A stretch of DNA of 8,813 nt from CAZPQV01 sp964588705 (GCA_964588705.1 CAZPQV010000077.1:1-8813); one strand, 5' to 3'; counted from the first letter of the stretch, positions 1-5,241 are shown. Program-made: numbers and translations. Notes: generated from the letters alone by a model not told the origin.

Positions 1-1
1 C

Positions 2-532
2 TCTATTACTGGTAGAGGTACTGTAGCAACTGGTAGAATCGAGGCTGGTGTTATCAACTCTGGTGATCCTGTAGATATCGTTGGTATGGGTGAAGAAAAA
101 CTTACTTCAACTGTAACAGGGGTAGAGATGTTTAGAAAAATCCTAGACAGAGGTGAAGCTGGTGATAACGTAGGTCTACTTCTTAGAGGTATTGAAAAAA
201 CTGACATCAGAAGAGGTATGGTAATCGCTAAGCAGGGATCTGTGAAGCCACACAAAAACTTCAAAGCTGAGGTTTATATTCTTTCTAAAGAAGAAGGTGG
301 TCGTCACACTCCATTCCACAACAAATACCGTCCTCAGTTCTACGTAAGAACTACTGACGTTACAGGTGAGATCTTCTTGCCAGAAGGTGTAGAAATGGTA
401 ATGCCAGGTGATAACCTTACTATTACTGTTGAGCTTCTTCAGCCAATCGCTCTTAACGTAGGTCTTAGATTTGCGATCAGAGAAGGTGGTAGAACAGTAG
501 GTGCTGGACAGGTAACTGAAATTCTAGACTAA
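2..532 (+). CDS. tuf: Elongation factor Tu, C-terminal part (5' end outside window)
   Basis: EF-Tu is the GTPase that carries aminoacyl-tRNA to the ribosomal A site in the cytoplasm. The reading frame is open from base 2 and gives 176 residues, about the last 45% of a protein of roughly 395 residues, so the GTP-binding G domain lies upstream of the window. The fragment opens with SITGRGTVATGRIE, the start of the domain 2 beta barrel. It continues with VTGVEMFRKILDRGEAGDNVG and LLRGIEKTDIRRGMV, then domain 3 motifs GGRHTPF, YRPQFYVRTTDVTG, LPEGVEMVMPGDN and GLRFAIREGGRTVGAG. All are close to the E. coli protein. The in-frame ATG at base 86 is an internal Met in the sequence VGMGEEK, not the start. 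The gene is closed by the hairpin at 551-583 and followed by tRNA-Trp, secE and nusG. Identification is secure. Confidence 0.97.
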   Translation, partial: SITGRGTVATGRIEAGVINSGDPVDIVGMGEEKLTSTVTGVEMFRKILDRGEAGDNVGLLLRGIEKTDIRRGMVIAKQGSVKPHKNFKAEVYILSKEEGGRHTPFHNKYRPQFYVRTTDVTGEIFLPEGVEMVMPGDNLTITVELLQPIALNVGLRFAIREGGRTVGAGQVTEILD

Positions 533-550
533 TTTCAAACTGAAATAAAT

Positions 551-583
551 AAAAGTTCCGTAAGGAAACTTGCGGAACTTTTT
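551..583 (+). terminator. Intrinsic terminator after tuf
   Basis: AAAAGTTCCG (551-560) pairs perfectly with CGGAACTTTT (573-582). The inner bases extend the helix by T-G, A-T, A-T and G-C pairs to a GAAA tetraloop (565-568), so the stem is about 14 bp. The descending arm ends in five T residues (579-583). The A run on the 5' side would also let it act on the opposite strand, but no minus-strand gene is present. It begins 18 bases after the tuf stop codon and ends only 5 bases before tRNA-Trp. Confidence 0.9.
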
Positions 584-588
584 AATCT

Positions 589-659
589 ACGGGCATCGTC
601 CAATGGTAGGATACCGGTCTCCAAAACCGTTGATCTGGGTTCGAATCCTAGTGCCCGTG
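589..659 (+). tRNA. tRNA-Trp (anticodon CCA)
   Basis: The sequence folds as a cloverleaf. The acceptor stem is ACGGGCA (589-595) with TGCCCGT (652-658), 7 of 7 pairs. The D stem is GTCC (598-601) with GGAT (609-612), closed by one G-T pair, with a 7-base loop containing GG. The anticodon loop is CTCCAAA (619-625), with anticodon CCA at 621-623. The T stem is CTGGG/CCTAG around the loop TTCGAAT (640-646). G659 is the discriminator base, as expected for bacterial tRNA-Trp. The 3' CCA is not encoded (C660 is followed by AA), so it must be added by the CCA-adding enzyme. The outermost anticodon-stem pair is a C614-T630 mismatch and the variable loop is short (4 bases). Both look tolerable and do not suggest a pseudogene. 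A tRNA-Trp between tuf and secE is a known arrangement. Confidence 0.96.
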
Positions 660-671
660 CAAATATAAAAT

Positions 672-875
672 ATGGGTTTAGTAGATTTTATTAAAGGTTC
701 TTATACCGAAATGGTAGAAAAAGTAGAGTGGCCAAAATGGCCTGATCTGCAGTCGTCCACAATCGTGGTGTCTGTGGCAACGCTTATTCTTGCTATCATT
801 ATGCTGGGTGTAGATTCTTTTTTCAGTAAAGCAATCGAAGGTCTGCTTTCTATTTTAATCGGACTGTTCAACTAA
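672..875 (+). CDS. secE: Preprotein translocase subunit SecE
   Basis: SecE is the small clamp subunit of the SecYEG channel, which exports and inserts proteins at the inner membrane. The product has 67 residues, typical of the short single-span SecE of most bacteria (the E. coli form has three spans). Residues 1-27 form the amphipathic, charged N-terminus with the family signature EKVEWPKWPDLQSS (residues 17-30), matching the conserved KV-WP pattern. One hydrophobic segment follows at about residues 31-50 and a second weaker hydrophobic stretch at about 53-66. The start ATG lies 12 bases after the tRNA, with no Shine-Dalgarno sequence and only an A-rich stretch before it, so the gene is almost certainly made on the same primary transcript as tRNA-Trp. 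nusG follows after a gap of 15 bases. Confidence 0.95.
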   Translation: MGLVDFIKGSYTEMVEKVEWPKWPDLQSSTIVVSVATLILAIIMLGVDSFFSKAIEGLLSILIGLFN

Positions 876-890
876 AAAAATATTACGGAA

Positions 891-1433
891 ATGAGTGATT
901 TGAAATGGTATGTTTTGAAATCCGTAAGTGGACAGGAAAATAAAGTGAAAACTTACATCGAGAACGAAATTCAGAGAATGGGTTTCGAAGCCTACGTTAC
1001 GCAGGTGGTAATCCCGATGGAAAAAGTAATACAATTAAAGAACGGTAAGAAAGTTCCTAAAGAAAAGCCATATTATCCTGGTTATCTGATGATTGAAGCT
1101 AATCTTGTAGGTGAGGTTCCTCACGTTATCAAGAGTATTCCGGGAGTAATTTCTTTCCTTAGTTTAACCAAAGGTGGAGATCCGGTTCCGATGCGTAAGT
1201 CAGAAGTTGACAGAATGCTTGGAAGAATGGATGAACTTTCAGAATTCGCTACCGATATGGCAATTCCTTATGTTGTTGGAGAAAGTGTGAAAGTAATCGA
1301 CGGACCTTTCAACGGATTCAACGGAACCGTTGAAAAAATTCTTGAAGACAAGAAAAAACTTGAAGTTTCAGTAATGATTTTCGGTAGAAAAACACCAATG
1401 GAACTGAGCTTTATGCAGGTAGAAAAAGTTTAA
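891..1433 (+). CDS. nusG: Transcription termination/antitermination factor NusG
   Basis: NusG binds RNA polymerase across the clamp, promotes processive elongation and links polymerase to the ribosome (or to Rho in many bacteria). The 180 residues match the family length. The NGN domain covers about residues 4-115: KWYVLKSVSGQENKVK at the start, the IPMEK strand, and the hallmark PYYPGYLMIEANL at residues 60-72. The GV-SFL motif sits near residues 85-90. The C-terminal KOW domain covers residues 128-180, with GESVKVIDGPFNGFNGTVE and FGRKTPMELSFMQVEKV. No lineage-specific insertion is evident. It follows secE by 15 bases and so shares its transcript, which ends at the hairpin 1456-1483. rplK, its usual direct neighbour, is displaced by a membrane protein gene. 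Confidence 0.97.
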   Translation: MSDLKWYVLKSVSGQENKVKTYIENEIQRMGFEAYVTQVVIPMEKVIQLKNGKKVPKEKPYYPGYLMIEANLVGEVPHVIKSIPGVISFLSLTKGGDPVPMRKSEVDRMLGRMDELSEFATDMAIPYVVGESVKVIDGPFNGFNGTVEKILEDKKKLEVSVMIFGRKTPMELSFMQVEKV

Positions 1434-1447
1434 AACGAATTAATTAC

Positions 1448-1455
1448 TATATTTG
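1448..1455 (+). promoter_or_regulatory. Candidate promoter -7 box for the membrane protein gene
   Basis: TATATTTG is an exact match to the Bacteroidota -7 consensus TAnnTTTG. No TTG or TTTG lies at the expected distance of about 19-21 bases upstream, so the -33 element is absent or degenerate. Initiation would fall near 1460-1463, inside the left arm of the terminator at 1456-1483. The transcript would then lack an intact terminator stem and have a leader of only about 22 bases before the ATG at 1484. A chance match in AT-rich DNA is possible. Confidence 0.45.
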
Positions 1456-1483
1456 AAACCACTCTTTACGGGTGGTTTTTTTT
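1456..1483 (+). terminator. Intrinsic terminator after nusG
   Basis: AAACCAC (1456-1462) pairs perfectly with GTGGTTT (1472-1478), extended inward by T-G (1463-1471) and C-G (1464-1470), with the loop TTTAC. The right arm runs into eight T residues (1476-1483). This is a standard Rho-independent terminator, 22 bases after the nusG stop. The last T is directly followed by the ATG of the next gene, so the terminator occupies that gene's whole upstream region. Confidence 0.88.
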
Positions 1484-2656
1484 ATGAAATACTTCTTTAA
1501 AACTAAAGACTCCACAATGGTTTTTCTTGGTTCAATGATTTTGTATTTAATCATTGGAAGTATTTTCGCAGTCAACACAAAACTGGTTCTCAACAAAGAA
1601 TATATCTGCGATCTTTATTTCGGATTCGATAATGCGTTTTATGGAAGTAGTGCAGTGCGGCATCCGTTGATTTCGGTTATTTCTAAAATTTCAGAGGTAT
1701 TTCAGCTGAATGACTCGTTGTTTCTTTCGTTAGTTATTGTTTTTATTTGTAGTTTATTTTTGAGCTTTCAAAACCTTTTTGTTTTTCGGATTTTGAATGA
1801 AATTTTGAAATTAACCAACAGGATATCAATTCAGATAATCACAATTTTTGCAGTTTATGGGGCTAATCTTTTATTGAGCTTTACCTTCGATTCTTACGTT
1901 TTCAGTGGAGCTATACTCTCAGCATTTTTCTTTTACTTTTTAAAATCTGAGAAGGAAGGCGTTCCATTGAACAGGACGAATTACTATTTATTTTCGGCTA
2001 TCATTGGTGGAGTTACGGTGACGAATTTTCTTAAAGTTGCTTTGGTTTCTGTTTTGAGTAAGTTCAAAGCAGTTTATTTCAAAAGGCTGATTTGGTTTTT
2101 TGGGATAATCTTAGTTCCTGTTTTATTGTCTTATGATAAGGTTTTCAGAGTTCTGTCGTTCACACTTGAAAATTTTGCGAAAAGCAATTCTTTCTTTTCT
2201 GATGCATTTCACTATTTCTTTGGAAGTATATTCATCATTCCCAGCGTGGAAGCCGGGGAATTGAAGTATATCAATGGTGAAAACTTTATTTCTGTCGTTG
2301 GATCGGCACATTCATATTTCGAATCAGCATTATTGGTTCTATTACTGGTTTTATTTTCATTCATAATCATCAAAAACATCAGATTAAAAATCATCCAGTT
2401 CTGTCTGTTATTCTTTGCGGTAGATGTTTTCGTTCATTTAATTATGAAATTGGGGTTATCCGAAGCTTATATTTTTTCGGGTAATTATGCATTTCTGTTT
2501 CCAATAATTTTAGGGGCATCAGCAATGAATAGCAAGTCTTGGCTTCAAAAGAATTTTCAGATTCCCGCTATTATAATCATTGCTTTATTGTTGTTTTTCA
2601 ATCTTCAGGAGCTGCACCATCTTTACAATTTTGGAGTGGAATTTTACCCAAGATAA
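1484..2656 (+). CDS. Unrecognised polytopic membrane protein (possibly GT-C-like)
   Basis: I do not recognise this 390-residue protein with certainty. It is very hydrophobic, with about 9-10 likely membrane segments near residues 12-30, 79-101, 116-133, 137-154, 168-190, 201-216, 282-297, 301-320, 328-345 and 359-373. The loop after the first segment carries acidic residues D43 and D49 followed by RHPL (59-62). An acidic first loop in a many-span protein recalls GT-C glycosyltransferases and some uncharacterised Bacteroidota families (DUF6080 is one I would test). This is inference only. I chose ATG 1484; an in-frame GTG at 1472 lies inside the terminator stem, and ATG 1517 (residue 12) is an alternative that would trim 11 polar residues. 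Base use is T-rich (many TTT and TTG codons), unlike the neighbouring highly expressed genes, as expected for a poorly expressed or acquired membrane gene. It interrupts the usual nusG-rplK order. Confidence 0.8.
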   Translation: MKYFFKTKDSTMVFLGSMILYLIIGSIFAVNTKLVLNKEYICDLYFGFDNAFYGSSAVRHPLISVISKISEVFQLNDSLFLSLVIVFICSLFLSFQNLFVFRILNEILKLTNRISIQIITIFAVYGANLLLSFTFDSYVFSGAILSAFFFYFLKSEKEGVPLNRTNYYLFSAIIGGVTVTNFLKVALVSVLSKFKAVYFKRLIWFFGIILVPVLLSYDKVFRVLSFTLENFAKSNSFFSDAFHYFFGSIFIIPSVEAGELKYINGENFISVVGSAHSYFESALLVLLLVLFSFIIIKNIRLKIIQFCLLFFAVDVFVHLIMKLGLSEAYIFSGNYAFLFPIILGASAMNSKSWLQKNFQIPAIIIIALLLFFNLQELHHLYNFGVEFYPR

Positions 2657-2672
2657 TCTTGAGAATTATTTT
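2650..2672 (+). terminator. Weak AT-rich hairpin overlapping the membrane gene stop
   Basis: AAGATAAT (2650-2657) can pair with ATTATTTT (2665-2672), including one G-T pair, around the loop CTTGAGA. The stem has no G-C pair and the T run is only four long. It could be a weak terminator for the membrane protein gene or a chance pairing in AT-rich DNA. Confidence 0.3.
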
Positions 2673-2704
2673 CTGTAAGTTTCATAAAAATCAACAATTT
2701 ACCA

Positions 2705-2734
2705 TTGCAGAATCAAAAATTATGCTTACTTTTG
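2705..2734 (+). promoter_or_regulatory. Promoter of the rplK-rplA-rplJ-rplL unit
   Basis: TTG (2705-2707), a 19-base spacer and TACTTTTG (2727-2734) match the Bacteroidota housekeeping promoter pattern TTG/TTTG - about 19-21 bases - TAnnTTTG. The start point would be near 2739-2741, about 90 bases before the rplK ATG. The bases after the box (TTTGCAACCTC) resemble those at the rpoB promoter (TTTGCACCTCC). Confidence 0.75.
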
Positions 2735-2736
2735 CA

Positions 2737-2831
2737 ACCTCAAATATCTAATTGTGAGGTGAGATAAACAATTAGGTATGAATAAATAATGCTTCCAAAC
2801 TCATTAATTATTCAATTTTTAAAACAACAAA
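2737..2831 (+). promoter_or_regulatory. rplK leader with 12-bp hairpin and possible pseudoknot
   Basis: Bases 2744-2755 pair with 2768-2779 (12 bp, one T-G pair; the inner CTAATTGT/ACAATTAG is perfect), leaving a 12-base loop 2756-2767 that starts GAGGTGA. The upstream ACCTC (2737-2741) can pair with GAGGT (2756-2760) in the loop, giving an H-type pseudoknot if transcription starts early enough. From 2792 to the ATG the leader contains no G. In E. coli, L1 represses its own L11-L1 operon by binding the leader, so an L1 site is one possible role. I do not see a convincing L1-site consensus, and the role is unproven. Confidence 0.5.
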
Positions 2832-3275
2832 ATGGCTAAAAAAGTCTTTAAAATGGTAAAACTTCAGGTGAAGGGTGGCGCTGCTAACCCGTCTCCACCA
2901 GTAGGTCCTGCATTGGGTTCTGCCGGGGTGAACATCATGGAGTTTTGTAAGCAATTCAACGGAAGAACACAGGACAAGCCAGGACAGATTTTGCCGGTAG
3001 TAATTACCGTGTATGAAGACAAATCTTTTGACTTCATTATCAAAACACCTCCTGCTGCAATCCAACTTCTGGAAACTGCTAAACTGAAAAGTGGTTCCGG
3101 AGAACCGAACCGTAACAAAGTAGGTTCTGTATCTTGGGATCAGGTAAAGAAAATTGCGGAAGATAAAATGGCAGACCTTAACTGCTTCACTTTAGATTCA
3201 GCAATGACCATGGTTGCAGGTACTGCAAGATCTATGGGAATTAGAGTAACAGGACAAAAACCAACTAACGCTTAA
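2832..3275 (+). CDS. rplK: 50S ribosomal protein L11
   Basis: L11 forms the base of the large-subunit stalk with 23S rRNA, helps EF-G and release factors act, and is the sensor region for uncharged tRNA in RelA activation. The 147 residues are close to the family norm (about 141-147). The N-terminal domain has GGAANPSPPVGPALGSAGVNIMEFC (residues 15-39), including the prolines at 20, 22, 23 and 26 that form the thiostrepton-contact region in other bacteria. The linker TPPAAIQLL lies near residues 72-80. The C-terminal rRNA-binding domain (about 81-147) contains GSVSWDQVKKIAEDKM, LDSAMTMVAGTARSMGIRV. It is the first gene after the promoter at 2705-2734, has no Shine-Dalgarno sequence, and is followed 11 bases later by rplA. 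Confidence 0.97.
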   Translation: MAKKVFKMVKLQVKGGAANPSPPVGPALGSAGVNIMEFCKQFNGRTQDKPGQILPVVITVYEDKSFDFIIKTPPAAIQLLETAKLKSGSGEPNRNKVGSVSWDQVKKIAEDKMADLNCFTLDSAMTMVAGTARSMGIRVTGQKPTNA

Positions 3276-3286
3276 AACTTACTGAA

Positions 3287-3979
3287 ATGGCAAAATTGAC
3301 GAAGAAACAAAAAGAAGCTTTAAGCAAGCTGGAAAAAGGTAGAATCTACAATCTTGAAGAAGGTTCTGCTCTTGTTAAAGAAGTAAATACTGCGAAATTT
3401 GATGCTTCTGTAGATATCGCTGTAAGATTGGGTGTTGATCCAAGAAAAGCTAACCAAATGGTAAGAGGTGTTGTATCTCTTCCGCACGGTACAGGTAAGG
3501 ATGTTAAAGTTCTTGCGCTCGTAACTCCGGATAAGGAAGCTGAAGCGAAAGAAGCTGGTGCAGATTATGTAGGATTAGACGAATATTTGGATAAAATCAA
3601 ATCAGGTTGGACGGATGTTGACGTAATCGTTACCATGCCTGCTGTAATGGGTAAATTAGGTCCATTAGGTAGAATCCTTGGTCCAAGAGGTTTGATGCCG
3701 AATCCAAAATCAGGTACTGTAACTATGGAAGTAGGAAAAGCAGTTTCTGAAGTAAAATCAGGTAAAATTGATTTTAAAGTAGATAAATACGGTATTATTC
3801 ACGCGGCAATCGGTAAGGTATCTTTCGAGCCTGCTAAGATTAAAGAAAATGCTCAGGAACTGATCCAGACATTGGTAAAACTGAAGCCAACTGCGGCTAA
3901 AGGAACTTATGTAAAGAGCATCTACCTTTCATCAACAATGAGCCCGGGAATTGCAATCGATACTAAATCTGTAAACTAA
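3287..3979 (+). CDS. rplA: 50S ribosomal protein L1
   Basis: L1 binds the mobile L1 stalk of 23S rRNA and helps move deacylated tRNA out of the E site; in several bacteria it also represses its own mRNA. The 230 residues match the family. The first domain opens with KKQKEALSKLEKGRIYNLEEG. The signature LGRILGPRGLMPNPKSGTVT lies at residues 127-146, followed by the conserved KYGIIHAAIGKVSF (167-180). The C-terminal half returns to the first domain with KGTYVKSIYLSSTMSPGIAID (205-225). It lies between rplK (11 bases upstream) and rplJ (17 bases downstream), with no internal terminator, so it is co-transcribed with them. Confidence 0.97.
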   Translation: MAKLTKKQKEALSKLEKGRIYNLEEGSALVKEVNTAKFDASVDIAVRLGVDPRKANQMVRGVVSLPHGTGKDVKVLALVTPDKEAEAKEAGADYVGLDEYLDKIKSGWTDVDVIVTMPAVMGKLGPLGRILGPRGLMPNPKSGTVTMEVGKAVSEVKSGKIDFKVDKYGIIHAAIGKVSFEPAKIKENAQELIQTLVKLKPTAAKGTYVKSIYLSSTMSPGIAIDTKSVN

Positions 3980-3996
3980 TATAAATCCTTAAGACA

Positions 3997-4605
3997 ATGA
4001 CTAAAGAAAATAAAGTTGTAGCAATACAAGAGATCAAAGATTTGCTTCAGGATGCAAAAGTAGTTTACGTAGCAGATCTTGAAGGTCTGAATGCTGCAAA
4101 ATCTTCTGACTTCAGAAGAGCAGCTTTCAAAAATAATATCAAAGTAAAAGTAGTGAAAAACACACTTTTACAAAAAGCAATGGAGCAGATTGAAGGTGTT
4201 GACTATTCTGAAATGTTCACCACATTCAAAGGAAACTCTGCACTTCTGATTTCAGAAACAGCAAACGCACCTGCGAAACTGATTAAAGATTTTAGAAAGA
4301 AAGAAGAGAAGCCTGCACTTAAATCCGCTTACCTACAGGAAACTTTCTACCTTGGTGATGAAAACCTTGATACGCTTGCAAGCATTAAATCTAAAGAAGA
4401 AATGCTTGGAGAAATCATCGGATTGCTTCAGTCTCCAATTCAGAGAGTTATTGGTGCATTGCAAAACAAGCCTGAAACAGTGGAAGCTAAAGCTGAAGAA
4501 ACAGCTGCGCCTGCAGAAGAAACAAAAGCAGAAGAACCAGCTGCTGAAGCTACACCGGAAGCTCCGGAAGCTGCTGCAGAAGGAGAAGCTCCTGCTGCTG
4601 AATAA
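3997..4605 (+). CDS. rplJ: 50S ribosomal protein L10 with long acidic C-terminal tail
   Basis: L10 anchors the L7/L12 dimers to the ribosome and binds 23S rRNA through its N-terminal domain. Residues 1-157 look like a normal L10: the start MTKENKVVAIQEIKDLL, the VVYVADLEGL strand, NNIKVKVVKNTLLQKAM at 46-62, the FKGNSALL strand near 77-84, and the C-terminal helix EEMLGEIIGLLQSPIQRVIGALQN (134-157), which carries the L7/L12 binding helix. Residues 158-202 are extra: a low-complexity Ala/Glu/Pro segment with about 14 Glu and only two Lys, probably disordered. Typical L10 proteins are about 165-180 residues, so 202 is long. The tail keeps the frame up to a stop at 4603 and uses normal codons (GAA, GCT), so it does not look like a frameshift. 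rplL follows after 46 bases. Confidence 0.95.
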   Translation: MTKENKVVAIQEIKDLLQDAKVVYVADLEGLNAAKSSDFRRAAFKNNIKVKVVKNTLLQKAMEQIEGVDYSEMFTTFKGNSALLISETANAPAKLIKDFRKKEEKPALKSAYLQETFYLGDENLDTLASIKSKEEMLGEIIGLLQSPIQRVIGALQNKPETVEAKAEETAAPAEETKAEEPAAEATPEAPEAAAEGEAPAAE

Positions 4606-4651
4606 TTACACTCAAAAAAATATCATAATCAACAATTAAAACATTATTAAA

Positions 4652-5023
4652 ATGTCAGATTTAAAAAATTTAGCTGAAACGCTAGTAAACCTAACAGTAA
4701 AAGACGTAAACGAATTAGCTGCTATCCTTAAGGATGAGTACGGAATTGAGCCAGCTGCTGCTGCAGTAGTAGTATCAGGTGGTGCAGGCGGTGGAGAAGC
4801 TGCTGAAGAAAAAACTGAATTCGACGTAATCCTTAAATCAGCTGGTGCTTCTAAATTGGCTGTAGTAAAACTTGTAAAAGATCTTACAGGTGCTGGTCTT
4901 AAAGAAGCAAAAGATATGGTAGACGGTGCTCCTGCTGCAATTAAAGAAGGTGTATCTAAGGACGAAGCAGAAGCTCTTAAGAAGCAGCTTGAAGAAGCTG
5001 GTGCTGAAGTAGAGTTAAAGTAA
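4652..5023 (+). CDS. rplL: 50S ribosomal protein L7/L12
   Basis: L7/L12 dimers form the flexible stalk that recruits the translation GTPases (EF-Tu, EF-G, IF2, RF3). It is the only ribosomal protein present in several copies per ribosome. The 123 residues match the family. Residues 1-33 are the dimerisation and L10-binding domain (LKNLAETLVNLTVKDVNELAAILK). Residues 34-53 are the Ala/Gly-rich hinge (PAAAAVVVSGGAGGG). Residues 54-123 are the factor-binding domain, with KTEFDVILKSAGASKLAVVKLVKDLTGAGLKEAKDMVDGAP. A 46-base spacer without a single G separates it from rplJ, and a strong terminator follows 22 bases after its stop. Confidence 0.97.
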   Translation: MSDLKNLAETLVNLTVKDVNELAAILKDEYGIEPAAAAVVVSGGAGGGEAAEEKTEFDVILKSAGASKLAVVKLVKDLTGAGLKEAKDMVDGAPAAIKEGVSKDEAEALKKQLEEAGAEVELK

Positions 5024-5045
5024 TTCTTTTACCCAGATAAATTGA

Positions 5046-5078
5046 ATATCCGCCCGAAAGAGCGGATATATTTTTTTT
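5046..5078 (+). terminator. Intrinsic terminator after rplL
   Basis: ATATCCGC (5046-5053) pairs perfectly with GCGGATAT (5062-5069). After a C-A mismatch, C5055-G5060 closes a GAAA tetraloop. Eight T residues follow (5071-5078). This is a strong Rho-independent terminator and separates the ribosomal protein unit from rpoB. Confidence 0.92.
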
Positions 5079-5130
5079 GTTAAATGTTCGAATGGAATTT
5101 TCCGTTTAACAAACTTTTAAGATATAGCAG

Positions 5131-5162
5131 TTTGTCTATTTATCAATTAAGTTGTATATTTG
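5131..5162 (+). promoter_or_regulatory. Promoter of rpoB
   Basis: TTTG (5131-5134), a 20-base spacer and TATATTTG (5155-5162) give a complete match to the Bacteroidota -33/-7 consensus. Transcription would start near 5167-5170, about 320 bases before the rpoB ATG. Between the rplL terminator and this promoter (5079-5130) I see only AT-rich spacer with a small inverted repeat, GTTAAA (5079-5084) and TTTAAC (5105-5110). Confidence 0.82.
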
Positions 5163-5215
5163 CACCTCCTTTGGCGCTAATAATTGTGTGTAGATCAGTA
5201 AAATATTGAAGATCT

Positions 5216-5241
5216 TCTCTTTCAAAAGATTTTGAAAGAGA
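5216..5241 (+). repeat. Perfect 12-bp hairpin in the rpoB leader
   Basis: TCTCTTTCAAAA (5216-5227) is the exact reverse complement of TTTTGAAAGAGA (5230-5241), separated by GA only. In RNA the last A-T pair would open to give a 4-base loop and 11 pairs. No T run follows, so it is not a typical terminator. It is overlapped on its left by the palindrome GAAGATCTTC (5208-5217), which could form a competing short helix or dimer contact. Confidence 0.65.

Noticed and set aside
1472..1483. GTG at 1472 as the start of the membrane protein
   Set aside because: It lies in the right arm of the nusG terminator, and a transcript starting from the nearby box would favour the ATG at 1484.
2123..2394. Minus-strand open frames inside the membrane protein gene
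   Set aside because: Short, overlapping one another in different frames, no promoter or motif; the + strand frame is far longer and gives regular membrane segments.
2539..2751. Open frame of 70 codons running past the membrane gene end
   Set aside because: It overlaps the membrane protein in another frame and runs through the rplK promoter; no support.
2778..2789. Mini-ORF ATG AAT AAA TAA in the rplK leader as a leader peptide
   Set aside because: It encodes three residues only, has no regulatory codon run, and easily arises by chance in AT-rich DNA.
4468..4605. Frameshift producing the extended L10 tail
   Set aside because: The frame is continuous, codons are those used by neighbours, and the composition (Ala/Glu/Pro) is coherent up to a clean stop.
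4352..4639. Open frame of 95 codons overlapping rplJ in another frame
   Set aside because: It is a shadow of the Ala/Glu-rich L10 tail read out of frame (Lys/Leu-rich product) and has no family resemblance.
4606..4651. Attenuator or terminator between rplJ and rplL
   Set aside because: The spacer contains no G and cannot form a stable hairpin.
5079..5110. Inverted repeat GTTAAA/TTTAAC as an operator or second terminator
   Set aside because: Six A/T-rich pairs with a 20-base loop and no T tail; likely chance.
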